DNA of 64,000 nucleotides from Bacillota bacterium (GTDB lineage: Bacteria; Bacillota; Sulfobacillia; JAJZYS01; JAJYTV01). The stretch spans positions 62,001 through 126,000 of the forward strand of contig JAJZAT010000004.1 of the NCBI GenBank assembly GCA_021799275.1, written 5' to 3'. Shown here piece after piece: positions 1 through 7,148 of the stretch. The notes beneath the pieces were generated by a model. That model saw nothing but the letters and a program-made list of their open reading frames with translations, did no database searches and was not told the DNA's origin. Every line of letters starts with the position of its first letter. The stretch's first letter is position 1. Both the position numbers and the translations under genes were made by a program.

Positions 1-692
1 GCGTCCGCGTGTCCGCCGAGGAACTTCGTCGCGCTGTGCACCACAAGGTCCGCGCCGAGCCTGAGCGGATGCTGGTTCACAGGTGTCGCGAAGGTGTTGT
101 CCACGACGACGATCGCGCCCTGCCGGTGACCCGCCGCACTCAGCCGCTCGATGTCGAGCACCTTCAGCGTCGGATTGGTCGGCGTCTCGAGGTAGAGGAG
201 CGTGCAGCCCTTTGCCACCTCCGCCTCGATCGCGTCGTGGTCGCCGGTGTCGCAGAGCGCCACCGCCACCTGGAACCTCGGCAGGAACTCGAGGAACAGC
301 TTGCTGGTGCCGCCATAGGTGTCCTTGATTGAGACGACGCGGTCGCCCGGCTTCAGCAGGGCCAGCAGGGTGCCGCTGATGGCGGCCATGCCCGTCGAGA
401 AGCTCGTGGCAGCCTCAGCCCCTTCGAGCACCCGCACTTTCTCTTCGAGTGCCGCCACGGTCGGGTTGGTGTTCCGGCCGTAGATGTGCCCCTCGCGCCG
501 GCCCAAGGCCACCTCGTACCACTCGTCCACGTCGGCGTAGCCGAACGAGACGCTGTGCACCACCGGCACCTGCGTCGCGCGCTCGGCCCAGTACGTCTCC
601 TCACCCGCCCACACCGCCCGGGTGTCCAGCTGACCCGCTCGCAGGTCCCGCTTGCCCAAACCGATCCCCCCAAGCCGCGTTTCGAAGGCCAT
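1..692 (-). CDS. Cys/Met-metabolism PLP-dependent enzyme (cystathionine gamma-synthase/lyase family), 3' end beyond window
   Basis: The reverse strand encodes 230 residues of a fold-type I PLP enzyme of the trans-sulfuration family, cut by the left window edge. The reading frame contains YGRNTNPTVAALEEKV (substrate/PLP-phosphate region), the FSTGMAAISG segment, LETPTNPTLKVLDI, VVDNTFATP (aspartate that binds the PLP pyridine nitrogen) and SATKFLGGHAD with the Schiff-base lysine. These fix the family, but not whether it is cystathionine gamma-synthase, beta/gamma-lyase, O-acetylhomoserine sulfhydrylase or methionine gamma-lyase. The ATG at 690-692 is the first good start; its Shine-Dalgarno is poor. 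It lies 72 bp downstream of accC, which has an unrelated function. The missing C-terminus carries specificity residues. Confidence 0.88.
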   Translation of the reverse strand, partial: MAFETRLGGIGLGKRDLRAGQLDTRAVWAGEETYWAERATQVPVVHSVSFGYADVDEWYEVALGRREGHIYGRNTNPTVAALEEKVRVLEGAEAATSFSTGMAAISGTLLALLKPGDRVVSIKDTYGGTSKLFLEFLPRFQVAVALCDTGDHDAIEAEVAKGCTLLYLETPTNPTLKVLDIERLSAAGHRQGAIVVVDNTFATPVNQHPLRLGADLVVHSATKFLGGHAD

Positions 693-708
693 CCGGGACT
701 TAAGACCG

Positions 709-740
709 CGGGGACCTGCCGCAAAGCGCGGTGGTCCCCG
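709..740 (-). terminator. Hairpin between accC and the PLP enzyme
   Basis: CGGGGACC (709-716) pairs perfectly with GGTCCCCG (733-740) around a 16-nt loop that can pair further internally (GC-rich, AAA tip). It lies just after the accC stop on the minus strand. No T-run follows, so it may be a weak terminator, a processing site or a leader element of the downstream gene. Confidence 0.35.
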
Positions 741-764
741 CCTCGGACCGATCTGGCGCCGCCA

Positions 765-2114
765 TCAGGCCTTGGCGATCAGGCCCTCCGCGAGGCGACG
801 CTCAAGGAAGTTAATGTCGATGTTGCCGGCGCAGAAGTCCGGGTCGTCCAGGATCGCCAGGTGCAGCGGGATCGTCGTCTTGATCCCGTCGATCCGCGTC
901 TCGAGGAGCGCCCGGCGCATGCGCGCGATCGCCTCGGGCCGCGTGCGTCCCCAGGTCATCAGCTTGCCGATCATCGAGTCGTAGTAGGCCGTCACCTGCG
1001 AGCCCGTCCGCACGCCGAAGTCGGCGCGCACGCCGAAGCCGCCCGGCGGTTCGAAGCGCTCGATCGTGCCGGGGGATGGCCGAAAGTCCTGGCTCGGGTC
1101 CTCGGCGTTGATGCGGCATTCGATGGCGTGGCCCACCGGCTGCATGTAGTCGCTCGGCACGTTCAGGTGCTCACCCATCGCCACGAGGAGTTGCTCCTTC
1201 ACGAGGTCGATGCCGGTGACCAGCTCGCTGACGCCGTGCTCGACCTGGATGCGCGTGTTCATCTCCATGAAGTAGAACTCGCCGCTCTGGTCGAGCAGGA
1301 ACTCGATCGTGCCCGCGTTCTCGTACGAGACCGCGAGCGCCGCCTGGCGCGCCGCCTCCTCCATGCGCAGGCGCAGATCCTCGTCGAGCGCCGTGGACGG
1401 CGCCTCTTCCACGAGCTTCTGGCGACGGCGCTGCAAGGAGCTCTCGCGCTCGCCGATCGCGGCGACGCGGCCGTGCCGGTCGGCGATGACCTGGATCTCG
1501 ATGTGGCGCGGGTCGACGAGGTACTTCTCGATGTAGAGCGACCCGTCGCCGAAACTCGACTGGGCCTCGCTCGCGGCGCGCTCAAGCGCGGTCGCGAGTT
1601 CCGAGGGGCCTTGCACGATGCGGATGCCGCGGCCGCCACCGCCCGCCGAAGCCTTCACAAGCAGCGGGTAGCCGATGCGTTCCGCGACGGCCTCCGCCTC
1701 CTCGAGGCTCTGCACCACCCCGTCGCTGCCCGGCACGACCGGCACGGACGCCTCACGCATGGTCTCCTTGGCCTGCGCCTTGACCCCCATCCGTTCGATG
1801 GCTTCGGGCTGAGGTCCCACGAACTGCACGCCCCACAGGCGGCACACCGACGAGAAGGCGGCGTTCTCGCTCAGGAAGCCGTAGCCGGGATGGACCATGT
1901 CCGCACCGGACTGCGTCACGACGTTCATGATGGAGGGGATGTGCAGGTAGCTGCGCCGGGCGGGCGCGGGACCGACAGGATACGCCTCGTCGGCGAGTTC
2001 CACGTGCGGCGCGTGCTCGTCCGCTTCGGAGTAGATGGCGACGGTCCGCAGCCCGAGCTCGCGGCAGGCGCGAATGACTCGGACGGCGATCTCGCCGCGG
2101 TTGGCAACCAGCAC
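765..2114 (-). CDS. accC: Biotin carboxylase subunit of acetyl-CoA carboxylase
   Basis: ATP-grasp biotin carboxylase: it carboxylates biotin carried on BCCP, the first step of malonyl-CoA synthesis. Seen in order: VANRGEIAVRVIRACRELG at the N-terminus, HPGYGFLSENA, the glycine-rich ATP loop KASAGGGGRGIR, PRHIEIQV and the catalytic EMNTRIQVEH (followed by GVSE where many homologues have PVTE). At about 449 residues it is full length for AccC with no biotinyl domain. The start is odd. GTG at 2112-2114 gives MLVANRG, but the family normally has a few residues before this, and the Shine-Dalgarno GGGAGGG is about 16 nt away. It is spaced correctly for an ATC codon at 2121-2123 that would give IRKVLVANRG. 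No accB lies between this gene and spoIIIAH. Confidence 0.95.
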   Translation of the reverse strand: MLVANRGEIAVRVIRACRELGLRTVAIYSEADEHAPHVELADEAYPVGPAPARRSYLHIPSIMNVVTQSGADMVHPGYGFLSENAAFSSVCRLWGVQFVGPQPEAIERMGVKAQAKETMREASVPVVPGSDGVVQSLEEAEAVAERIGYPLLVKASAGGGGRGIRIVQGPSELATALERAASEAQSSFGDGSLYIEKYLVDPRHIEIQVIADRHGRVAAIGERESSLQRRRQKLVEEAPSTALDEDLRLRMEEAARQAALAVSYENAGTIEFLLDQSGEFYFMEMNTRIQVEHGVSELVTGIDLVKEQLLVAMGEHLNVPSDYMQPVGHAIECRINAEDPSQDFRPSPGTIERFEPPGGFGVRADFGVRTGSQVTAYYDSMIGKLMTWGRTRPEAIARMRRALLETRIDGIKTTIPLHLAILDDPDFCAGNIDINFLERRLAEGLIAKA

Positions 2115-2196
2115 CTTACGGATGGATCATCCCTCCCTGGTGAAACAGAAGGATGTTCGCCCGTCCGAATGGCGATTCCTCCACAGAGCCTTCGCA

Positions 2197-2703
2197 TCAG
2201 CCGCCCGGAATGATGCGGATGTCCTGCGGCTGGAGTCCGGTCACCGTTTCCACGGTCGATGCGATACGAAGCACGTTCTTGAGGGTCAGATGGGCGTTCG
2301 CGACCGTCACCTCGGCCCGGCCGGACGAGATGACCGTCGCGGCCTCGTAGCCCCGCGCCGCGAGTTCCGCGTCGCTTTCCTGCTCGACGCGCATGACGCG
2401 CGTCAGATCGGCTGCCTGGTCTCCCGCCACCTGGCGGGACTGATCGCTCTGCGCCACTTCGGCGATCTGCGTCAGGTCGGCAAGCGACCGGCTTTGCGTC
2501 TGGTCCCGTGAAAGGCGCAGGTTGACGACCGTCGCAAGATCGAGGGCAGGCGCCACCGTCGGGCGCGTGATGGCCTGCGTCGTTCCGGGTGGCGGCAGCT
2601 CCGCCTGCGGGTGTTCGCGCCACCAGAGGTAGACCGCGATGAGCAGCAGGATGCCCAGCAGCAGCGAGAGGCGCCAGGCCCGCTCGCGGTCGAGGCGCGG
2701 CAT
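2197..2703 (-). CDS. spoIIIAH: Stage III sporulation protein AH
   Basis: A 168-residue protein with one N-terminal transmembrane helix (about residues 11-28, LSLLLGILLLIAVYLWW) and an extracytoplasmic domain of ring-building type. In the family, SpoIIIAH in the mother-cell membrane binds forespore SpoIIQ to form the feeding-tube channel. The middle, rich in E/Q/D/R (about 60-120), resembles the helical region of homologues. The C-terminal part (VISSGRAEVTVAN, ASTVETVTGLQPQDIRII) is the conserved ring-building portion. Its ATG overlaps the spoIIIAG stop (ATGA). It is the last gene of the operon. Assignment rests mainly on position plus architecture. Confidence 0.88.
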   Translation of the reverse strand: MPRLDRERAWRLSLLLGILLLIAVYLWWREHPQAELPPPGTTQAITRPTVAPALDLATVVNLRLSRDQTQSRSLADLTQIAEVAQSDQSRQVAGDQAADLTRVMRVEQESDAELAARGYEAATVISSGRAEVTVANAHLTLKNVLRIASTVETVTGLQPQDIRIIPGG

Positions 2704-3263
2704 CAGCGCCCGCCTCCCGCGGGCAGGACCTCGATGGCGTACGCGGGCAGGTCGAGCAGCGCCTCCGCGGCCTGGCTCAGTTCCTCGCGCACCACCGGGT
2801 TCGCGGCGCCGGTGGCCACGATCAGCGCCCCGACCACCTTGGGGGCCGTCTCTTGCGTCAGGACGGGCGTTTGGCCGGACCCCGCCGTGGCCAGGGTGGT
2901 CTGGCTCGTCGTGTCAACCGACTGGCTGCTGCCCGTGCCCGTCGTCTGGCGCCGCGTGGTCTGGTTGACCTGGTAGATCCAGCCGGGCCCGCCGCGCAGG
3001 CTGAGCGTCACACGCACCTCGCCGGCGCCCTTCACCGCCGCGAGGGCGGACTGCAGCGAACCCGCGAGCAGGTTCTGGTAGTTGATGATGTCCTGGCCGG
3101 GAACCTGGGACTTCGCAGACGACGTGCTGGCCACAGCGGGAGCGCTGGTCGGTGCGGCGCTGTAGAACGTGGTGACGATGAGCAGGACCGCGGCGGCCGC
3201 GATGCCGAGCACGAGCCAGGTGCGCAGCCGACGGACGTCGAGGCCGTCCAGTAAGCCCTTCAA
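2703..3263 (-). CDS. spoIIIAG: Stage III sporulation protein AG
   Basis: A 186-residue single-pass membrane protein: short cytoplasmic head, transmembrane helix at about 14-34 (WLVLGIAAAAVLLIV), then a linker and a ring-building-motif domain with the segments YQNLLAGSLQSALAAVKGAGEVRVTLSL and KVVGALIVATGA, typical of SpoIIIAG. A low-complexity T/S/Q stretch (about 105-135) interrupts the domain, matching the beta-triangle insertion known for this family. In the family it forms an oligomeric ring of the mother cell-forespore channel. Start: TTG at 3261-3263, nine nt after AAGGAGG and overlapping the spoIIIAF stop (TTGA). The same frame stays open upstream, but that part is a shadow of spoIIIAF. 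Confidence 0.88.
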   Translation of the reverse strand: MKGLLDGLDVRRLRTWLVLGIAAAAVLLIVTTFYSAAPTSAPAVASTSSAKSQVPGQDIINYQNLLAGSLQSALAAVKGAGEVRVTLSLRGGPGWIYQVNQTTRRQTTGTGSSQSVDTTSQTTLATAGSGQTPVLTQETAPKVVGALIVATGAANPVVREELSQAAEALLDLPAYAIEVLPAGGGR

Positions 3264-3772
3264 GGTGCCAAGCCTCCTTCGCTTGAATCTACGCGGACCG
3301 CGGCTTCGGAAATGCCGAGGGCGGTCGCCACCGCGCGCCGCACCGCCGTCCGCGTTGCCGCGGCCGGGTGACCGCGCAGCGTGACCTCGGCTCCTGTCGG
3401 CGCTTCGCTCTGGCCGATGGTCACGGAGACCGACAGGGCTTCGCTCCCGGCCGCCGCCTGTGCGGCTGCCTCGCCGGTCTCGGACATCTCCTTGCGGTAC
3501 TGGCTGACGGTCTGGGCCTGCTCCTGGGTCTGCAGGACGGAGCCCTGCTGGAGAAGTCCCTGGACGTCCGGGTCGTGCCAGTAGCTGCCCGTCAAGGCGG
3601 GCAGGCGCTGCTTCAGGACGACGGTCAGGGGCTCCAGGACCGCCACCATCAGCAGGAGCCCGATCACGAGCCGCGTATAGCGGCGCATGGTGCTCGCGGG
3701 CTGCAAGGCCTCGAGCAGCCAGCCGAACAGGGCGACGACGAGGATGCCGCGCAGCCACGAGAGCCAGTCCAT
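3260..3772 (-). CDS. spoIIIAF: Stage III sporulation protein AF
   Basis: A 170-residue protein with two N-terminal transmembrane helices (about 6-24 and 36-54), then a soluble domain with a heptad-like Q-rich stretch (about 75-105) and a C-terminal alpha/beta region (VSVTIGQSEAPTGAEVTLRG, TALGISEAAVRVD). The length and two-helix head match the SpoIIIAF family, a channel-associated membrane protein needed for SpoIIIA function and with a ring-building-like domain. ATG overlaps the spoIIIAE stop (ATGA). Expressed in the mother cell in Bacillus; no clear sigma-E promoter was identified here. Confidence 0.88.
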   Translation of the reverse strand: MDWLSWLRGILVVALFGWLLEALQPASTMRRYTRLVIGLLLMVAVLEPLTVVLKQRLPALTGSYWHDPDVQGLLQQGSVLQTQEQAQTVSQYRKEMSETGEAAAQAAAGSEALSVSVTIGQSEAPTGAEVTLRGHPAAATRTAVRRAVATALGISEAAVRVDSSEGGLAP

Positions 3773-4941
3773 CAGCCCCAGGCCCCCTTGCCCGCGGCGA
3801 ACACGATGGTCATCGAGAGGAAGAACATCACGCCGACCGCGCCCATGGCCATGGCCAGGTGCGCGAGGCTTGTCGCGAACTGCGAGAGCGCGTCAACGAC
3901 CGTCTTGCTGCCGATCGGCGCCAGGACGCCCGCCGAGAGCCGGAAGACGAGAATCAGCACCAGAAGCTTCAGAATCGGCACGACGATCAGGTAGCCGACC
4001 GCCAGGAGGCCCACGAGACCGACGGCGTCCTTGAGCAGGTAGGTGGAGCCGAAGACCGCCTCCGCGGCGTCGGAAAACAGCTTGCCGACGACCGGGATGA
4101 AGGTGTTCGCGAGGAACTTGCCCGAGCGGAGCGCGACGCCGTCCATCACCGGCCCTGCCGCCCCGTAGACGGCGATCAGGCCCACGAAGAGCGTCAGGGC
4201 CGCGCCGGTCGTCCACAGCCCCACCTGTCGCAGAAGCGTCGCGATGCCGCTCAGCTTGAAGCCCGAGACCTGGCCGATCACCTCGAGCACGACACCCGCG
4301 ATCAGGGCAGGAATCACGAGGCCCCGCACGATCGCGGCGATCACGTTGATCGCCACCAGCATCAGCGGGTGGAAGAGCCCGGCGGTCATTAAGGCGCCAA
4401 CCCCCGCCAGCAGCATCGTCACGAGCGGCAGCATGGACTGCATCAGCCCGACCATCAGCCCGACGCTCTTCTCGACCAGGCTCGCCGCCTGGTAGAAGGC
4501 GTCGAGCGCCAGCACCGCAAGCGCCAGGTAGACGGCGGCCGTCGCGAACCTGCTGACGTCCTGCCGGTCGAAACTCTCGGCCAAGAGTTCAAGCAGGGCC
4601 GCGATCACCCCGAGCGCCAGGAGTTCCCCCAGTAGACGGCTCTCCTGCACGAGGTCCCCGGCGATGATGCCCCAGACGCCGCGCACGAGCTGCGTCGGGC
4701 TGTAGGCACCGCCGCCGTGCGCCATACCGGAGATGATCTTGCCGAGGTCCAGGGGAGGCAGCTTGCCGGCGGTGGACTCGTTGACCTGCTGCAGGAAGGA
4801 GTTGAGCGGCGACGACTGGACGGCGCCGTACGCCGGACTCAACGTCGCGGAGGGCATCGGCAGGGGCGTGGCGGCGTGGGCTAGTCCAGCCCCGCCGAAT
4901 ACGAGAAAACCTGTGACGAGGCAGGCCCTCAGCCACCTCAC
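3772..4941 (-). CDS. spoIIIAE: Stage III sporulation protein AE
   Basis: A 389-residue polytopic membrane protein with a predicted signal sequence (LVTGFLVFGGAGLAHA, ending near residue 22), an extracellular N-terminal segment with LPPLDLGKIISGM, and about seven to eight hydrophobic helices from residue ~95 to the end. The family is the permease-like component of the SpoIIIA channel complex. GTG at 4939-4941 overlaps the spoIIID-side stop of spoIIIAD (GTGA) and is preceded by GGGGGTGGGG. Longer in-frame extensions upstream are shadows of AD/AC/AB. Length agrees with the family (about 390-400). Confidence 0.92.
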   Translation of the reverse strand: MRWLRACLVTGFLVFGGAGLAHAATPLPMPSATLSPAYGAVQSSPLNSFLQQVNESTAGKLPPLDLGKIISGMAHGGGAYSPTQLVRGVWGIIAGDLVQESRLLGELLALGVIAALLELLAESFDRQDVSRFATAAVYLALAVLALDAFYQAASLVEKSVGLMVGLMQSMLPLVTMLLAGVGALMTAGLFHPLMLVAINVIAAIVRGLVIPALIAGVVLEVIGQVSGFKLSGIATLLRQVGLWTTGAALTLFVGLIAVYGAAGPVMDGVALRSGKFLANTFIPVVGKLFSDAAEAVFGSTYLLKDAVGLVGLLAVGYLIVVPILKLLVLILVFRLSAGVLAPIGSKTVVDALSQFATSLAHLAMAMGAVGVMFFLSMTIVFAAGKGAWG

Positions 4942-5324
4942 AGCCCCACCCCCAAGACGAGATGCACGAGCGCGCCGACGATCGGCACCGCCAGGACCAG
5001 GATCAGGACCTTCCCGCCCAGCTCCACCTTCTGCGCCAGGGCGCCCTCGCCGGCGTCGCGCGCGACCTGCGCGGCGAACTCCGCCAGGTAGGCGATGCCG
5101 ATCACGCGCAGGACGACATCGAGGTAGAGGAGGCGTACGTGCGCCAGCATCGCGAGCTGGTCGATGAGGCGAAGAGCCTGCGCGAGCTCCGGCAGGATGA
5201 GCAGGAAGAGCACGGCGCCAGCGGCCAGCGACAGCAGTACGGCGAATTCGGAGCGCTCGCGCCTGAGGACGCTGATCAGCACCACGCTGGCCAGCGCGAT
5301 GCCGACGAACTGGACGATGGCCAG
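4938..5324 (-). CDS. spoIIIAD: Stage III sporulation protein AD (apparent CTG start)
   Basis: A 128-residue, four-helix membrane protein of the SpoIIIAC/AD family. Recognisable segments are RRERSEFAVLLSLAAG, DVVLRVIGIAYLAEFAAQVARDAGEGALAQKVELGGK and VLILVLAVPIVGALV. The first ATG/GTG/TTG start is GTG at 5283-5285, but that would remove the conserved N-terminus: residues encoded upstream in frame (AIVQFVGIALASVVL) align with DIVQIVGLGLIA of the Bacillus protein. The only position that keeps them and has a well-spaced Shine-Dalgarno (GGGGAGG, 9-nt spacer) is a CTG at 5322-5324. The start is called there. It lies 18 nt after spoIIIAC. Confidence 0.87.
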   Translation of the reverse strand: MAIVQFVGIALASVVLISVLRRERSEFAVLLSLAAGAVLFLLILPELAQALRLIDQLAMLAHVRLLYLDVVLRVIGIAYLAEFAAQVARDAGEGALAQKVELGGKVLILVLAVPIVGALVHLVLGVGL

Positions 5325-5342
5325 AGGAGACGACCTCCCCCG

Positions 5343-5543
5343 TCAGAGATTGAAGAGCGTCTTCACCGACGAGAACAGCTGCGTCAGCAGATCGACCACC
5401 ACCATGAACACGAGCGCGACGCCGGCGAGGGTGATGAGATGGCCGATCTCGTCCTTGCCCGCCTTTGCCAGGACGGTATGGATCACGGCGATCAGGATCC
5501 CGACCGCGGCGAGCTTGAAGATGAGGTCGATGTTGATGTTCAC
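5343..5543 (-). CDS. spoIIIAC: Stage III sporulation protein AC
   Basis: A 66-residue protein with two hydrophobic helices (IFKLAAVGILIAVIHTVLA and ITLAGVALVFMVVVDLL) separated by KAGKDEIGHL, the signature of SpoIIIAC, which is almost always 65-68 residues. It is a small membrane component of the SpoIIIA complex. The GTG at 5541-5543 follows GAGGGAACTGCA; longer in-frame sequence upstream is arginine-rich and a shadow of spoIIIAB. It is 17 bp downstream of spoIIIAB. Confidence 0.92.
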   Translation of the reverse strand: MNINIDLIFKLAAVGILIAVIHTVLAKAGKDEIGHLITLAGVALVFMVVVDLLTQLFSSVKTLFNL

Positions 5544-5560
5544 TGCAGTTCCCTCCCCGT

Positions 5561-6079
5561 CTACAGCAGCACGAGAGCCAGGGCGACGCCTGCGACGGCG
5601 CCGAGCGTACGCCACATCCGCCCTCCGCGGACACTCTCGTCGGCGGCCGCACGCCGCTGGATGCCTATCCGTTCCTGGCAGCGCAGGAAGAAGCCTCGAT
5701 GCTCGTCGCGCCCGAAGCGCCCGAGCTGTTCGCCCAGTTCCAGCAGCGGCGCGACGTCGTCCGGCGTGAGGCAGCTGCGCGGCCGCAGGCGCTCGAGCTC
5801 CGCCTGCCAGGCGTCCGAGAGCAGCACGTGTCCCTCGAGCCGCCGGGCGAGGCCGGCCGAAAACTCCTGCACAAGCCCCTTCGCCTGGCGCGACGCGGAA
5901 TCAAGCGCCTGGCCGAGCGGCAGGGCGGTGTACGAGACGTCGCTGGCCAGCACGTGCAGGAGGGCCTGCCAAGCGTCGATCTCGAGCACCCGGCGACGCT
6001 GGCGGTCCGCCACGAGCGAACCGATCTGATAGCCCGCAAGCGCGATCACCAGGCTTAGCGCGATCCGCAGCGCGATCAT
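5561..6079 (-). CDS. spoIIIAB: Stage III sporulation protein AB
   Basis: A 172-residue protein with one transmembrane helix at each end (about 3-22 and 155-172) and a helical cytoplasmic middle (EIDAWQALLHVLASDVSYTALPLGQAL...). This is the SpoIIIAB arrangement, related to the GspF/TadC type of secretion-system platform protein. It is thought to anchor the ATPase SpoIIIAA to the membrane. ATG overlaps the spoIIIAA stop (ATGA). Length matches the family (about 170). Confidence 0.92.
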   Translation of the reverse strand: MIALRIALSLVIALAGYQIGSLVADRQRRRVLEIDAWQALLHVLASDVSYTALPLGQALDSASRQAKGLVQEFSAGLARRLEGHVLLSDAWQAELERLRPRSCLTPDDVAPLLELGEQLGRFGRDEHRGFFLRCQERIGIQRRAAADESVRGGRMWRTLGAVAGVALALVLL

Positions 6080-7035
6080 CGCCCGAGGGCCTCAAGGACG
6101 CGCCCGGACTCGTCCGTCACGCGCAACACGGTGCCAGGGCGCGGCTGGCCGCCGAGCAGCACCTCACGGCGGAACACGCCCTCGCCCATCAGGCGGGCGA
6201 TGCTGGGCCGGTGGTGCAGCTCCTCGAGCGACGCGGCATGGGCGGTGGCGAGCACCGTCACACCCGCGTACGCGCAGTCCAGGACGGCTTCGGCGTCATC
6301 CTCGCCGCCAAGCTCGTCCGTCGCGAGCAGTTCGGGCCCAAGGGCCCGCAAAGCCATGCGCATGCCAACCGTCTTGGGCATGCCGTCGAGAACGTCGGTG
6401 CGGGCCCCGACGTCGTGCCCCGGGATGCCAAGGTGGCTCGCCGCGATCTCCGAACGCTCATCGACAAGGCTGACCTGGTGGCCCCTCCAGCCGTAGAGCC
6501 CGTCCGAGGCGGCTCGCACGATGTCGCGCAGAAGCGTCGTCTTGCCGCAGCCAGGGGGCCCGACGAGGATGGTCGGGAGCGGGCCTTCGCCCAGGGAGAT
6601 GCGCCGGGCGATCGACGCGGCGGGTCCCGTGACCGCTCTCGCGATGCGGTAGTTGAGTCCTCCGACGTGGCGCACGGCGCGGCTGCCGTTTCCGGGCGCG
6701 CTCCAGCTGCCGGCGATGCCGACGCGGTGGCCGCCCGGAATGGTGAGAAAGCCTTGCGCCAGTTGCTCCTCCCAGGCGTAGCGGGAGTGGCCCGTCAAAT
6801 GTTCAAGGCAGTGCTCGAGGTCCTGCGCGGTCACCGTCGGCCCGAGCACCCGGTCCCGGCCGCCGGCCCCAACCAGGCGGATCTCCCGTCCGGCGCGCAG
6901 GCGGACCTCCCGCGCGTCCTGCCACAGGGACGGCTCGAGGCGGTCCAGGGCGAGAGCCAGGCGCTCTGCGACATACGGCCGGATCTGCGCCCAGGGGGTT
7001 TCGGTGCCCTGTTCGGCCCTAGCCGCGGCTGGCAT
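6076..7035 (-). CDS. spoIIIAA: Stage III sporulation protein AA, secretion-type ATPase
   Basis: About 319 residues, an AAA-type ATPase related to the type II/IV secretion motors, and the energy-providing subunit of the SpoIIIA channel. Motifs seen: HVGGLNYRIAR before the core, Walker A VGPPGCGKTTLLRD, LVDERSEIA (Walker-B-like segment of the family), the DVGARTDVLDG motif and ATDELGGEDDAEAV. ATG at 7033-7035 is chosen because GGAGG lies 9 nt upstream; a GTG 6 nt earlier is only 3 nt from that site. It is the first gene of the minus-strand operon AA-AH and is divergent from a methyltransferase gene. Confidence 0.95.
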   Translation of the reverse strand: MPAAARAEQGTETPWAQIRPYVAERLALALDRLEPSLWQDAREVRLRAGREIRLVGAGGRDRVLGPTVTAQDLEHCLEHLTGHSRYAWEEQLAQGFLTIPGGHRVGIAGSWSAPGNGSRAVRHVGGLNYRIARAVTGPAASIARRISLGEGPLPTILVGPPGCGKTTLLRDIVRAASDGLYGWRGHQVSLVDERSEIAASHLGIPGHDVGARTDVLDGMPKTVGMRMALRALGPELLATDELGGEDDAEAVLDCAYAGVTVLATAHAASLEELHHRPSIARLMGEGVFRREVLLGGQPRPGTVLRVTDESGRVLEALGR

Positions 7036-7148
7036 GCCCACGCACCTCCGACCACATCGCTATGCCTGGCCCAGCGATGCTAGACGTGCTGTCGCCGTTG
7101 ACAGCGACGGTAAGAAGGGTCAGTCTGCCAATGTCGGAGGTGCCTGCC

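Noticed and set aside
693-764. SAM-I or T-box leader before the Cys/Met PLP enzyme
   Set aside because: The gap is only 72 bp and shows a single hairpin without SAM-I or T-box (GGUGGNACCGCG) sequences.
2115-2196. Hidden accB between spoIIIAH and accC
   Set aside because: 82 bp is too short for a biotinyl carrier protein (about 150 residues) and no AMKM biotinylation motif is encoded.
486-2213. 575-residue plus-strand open frame opposite accC
   Set aside because: It is antisense to a clear accC and is composed of H/R/D/A-rich sequence typical of GC-rich shadow frames; no family motif. The same reasoning removes the long antisense frames opposite tkt (14696-16486), tal-pgi (17589-19415), zwf, gcvPB, asnB and others.
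7098-7103. TTGACA upstream of the methyltransferase as a -35 box
   Set aside because: No acceptable -10 at 16-18 nt (CAGTCT). It is also part of the inverted repeat GCTGTC/GACAGC, so it may be chance or an operator.
7036-7110. Sigma-E promoter for the spoIIIA operon
   Set aside because: A CATAGCGAT resembles the -10 (CATACAAT-type) but no matching -35 was found at the right distance; not reported as a feature.
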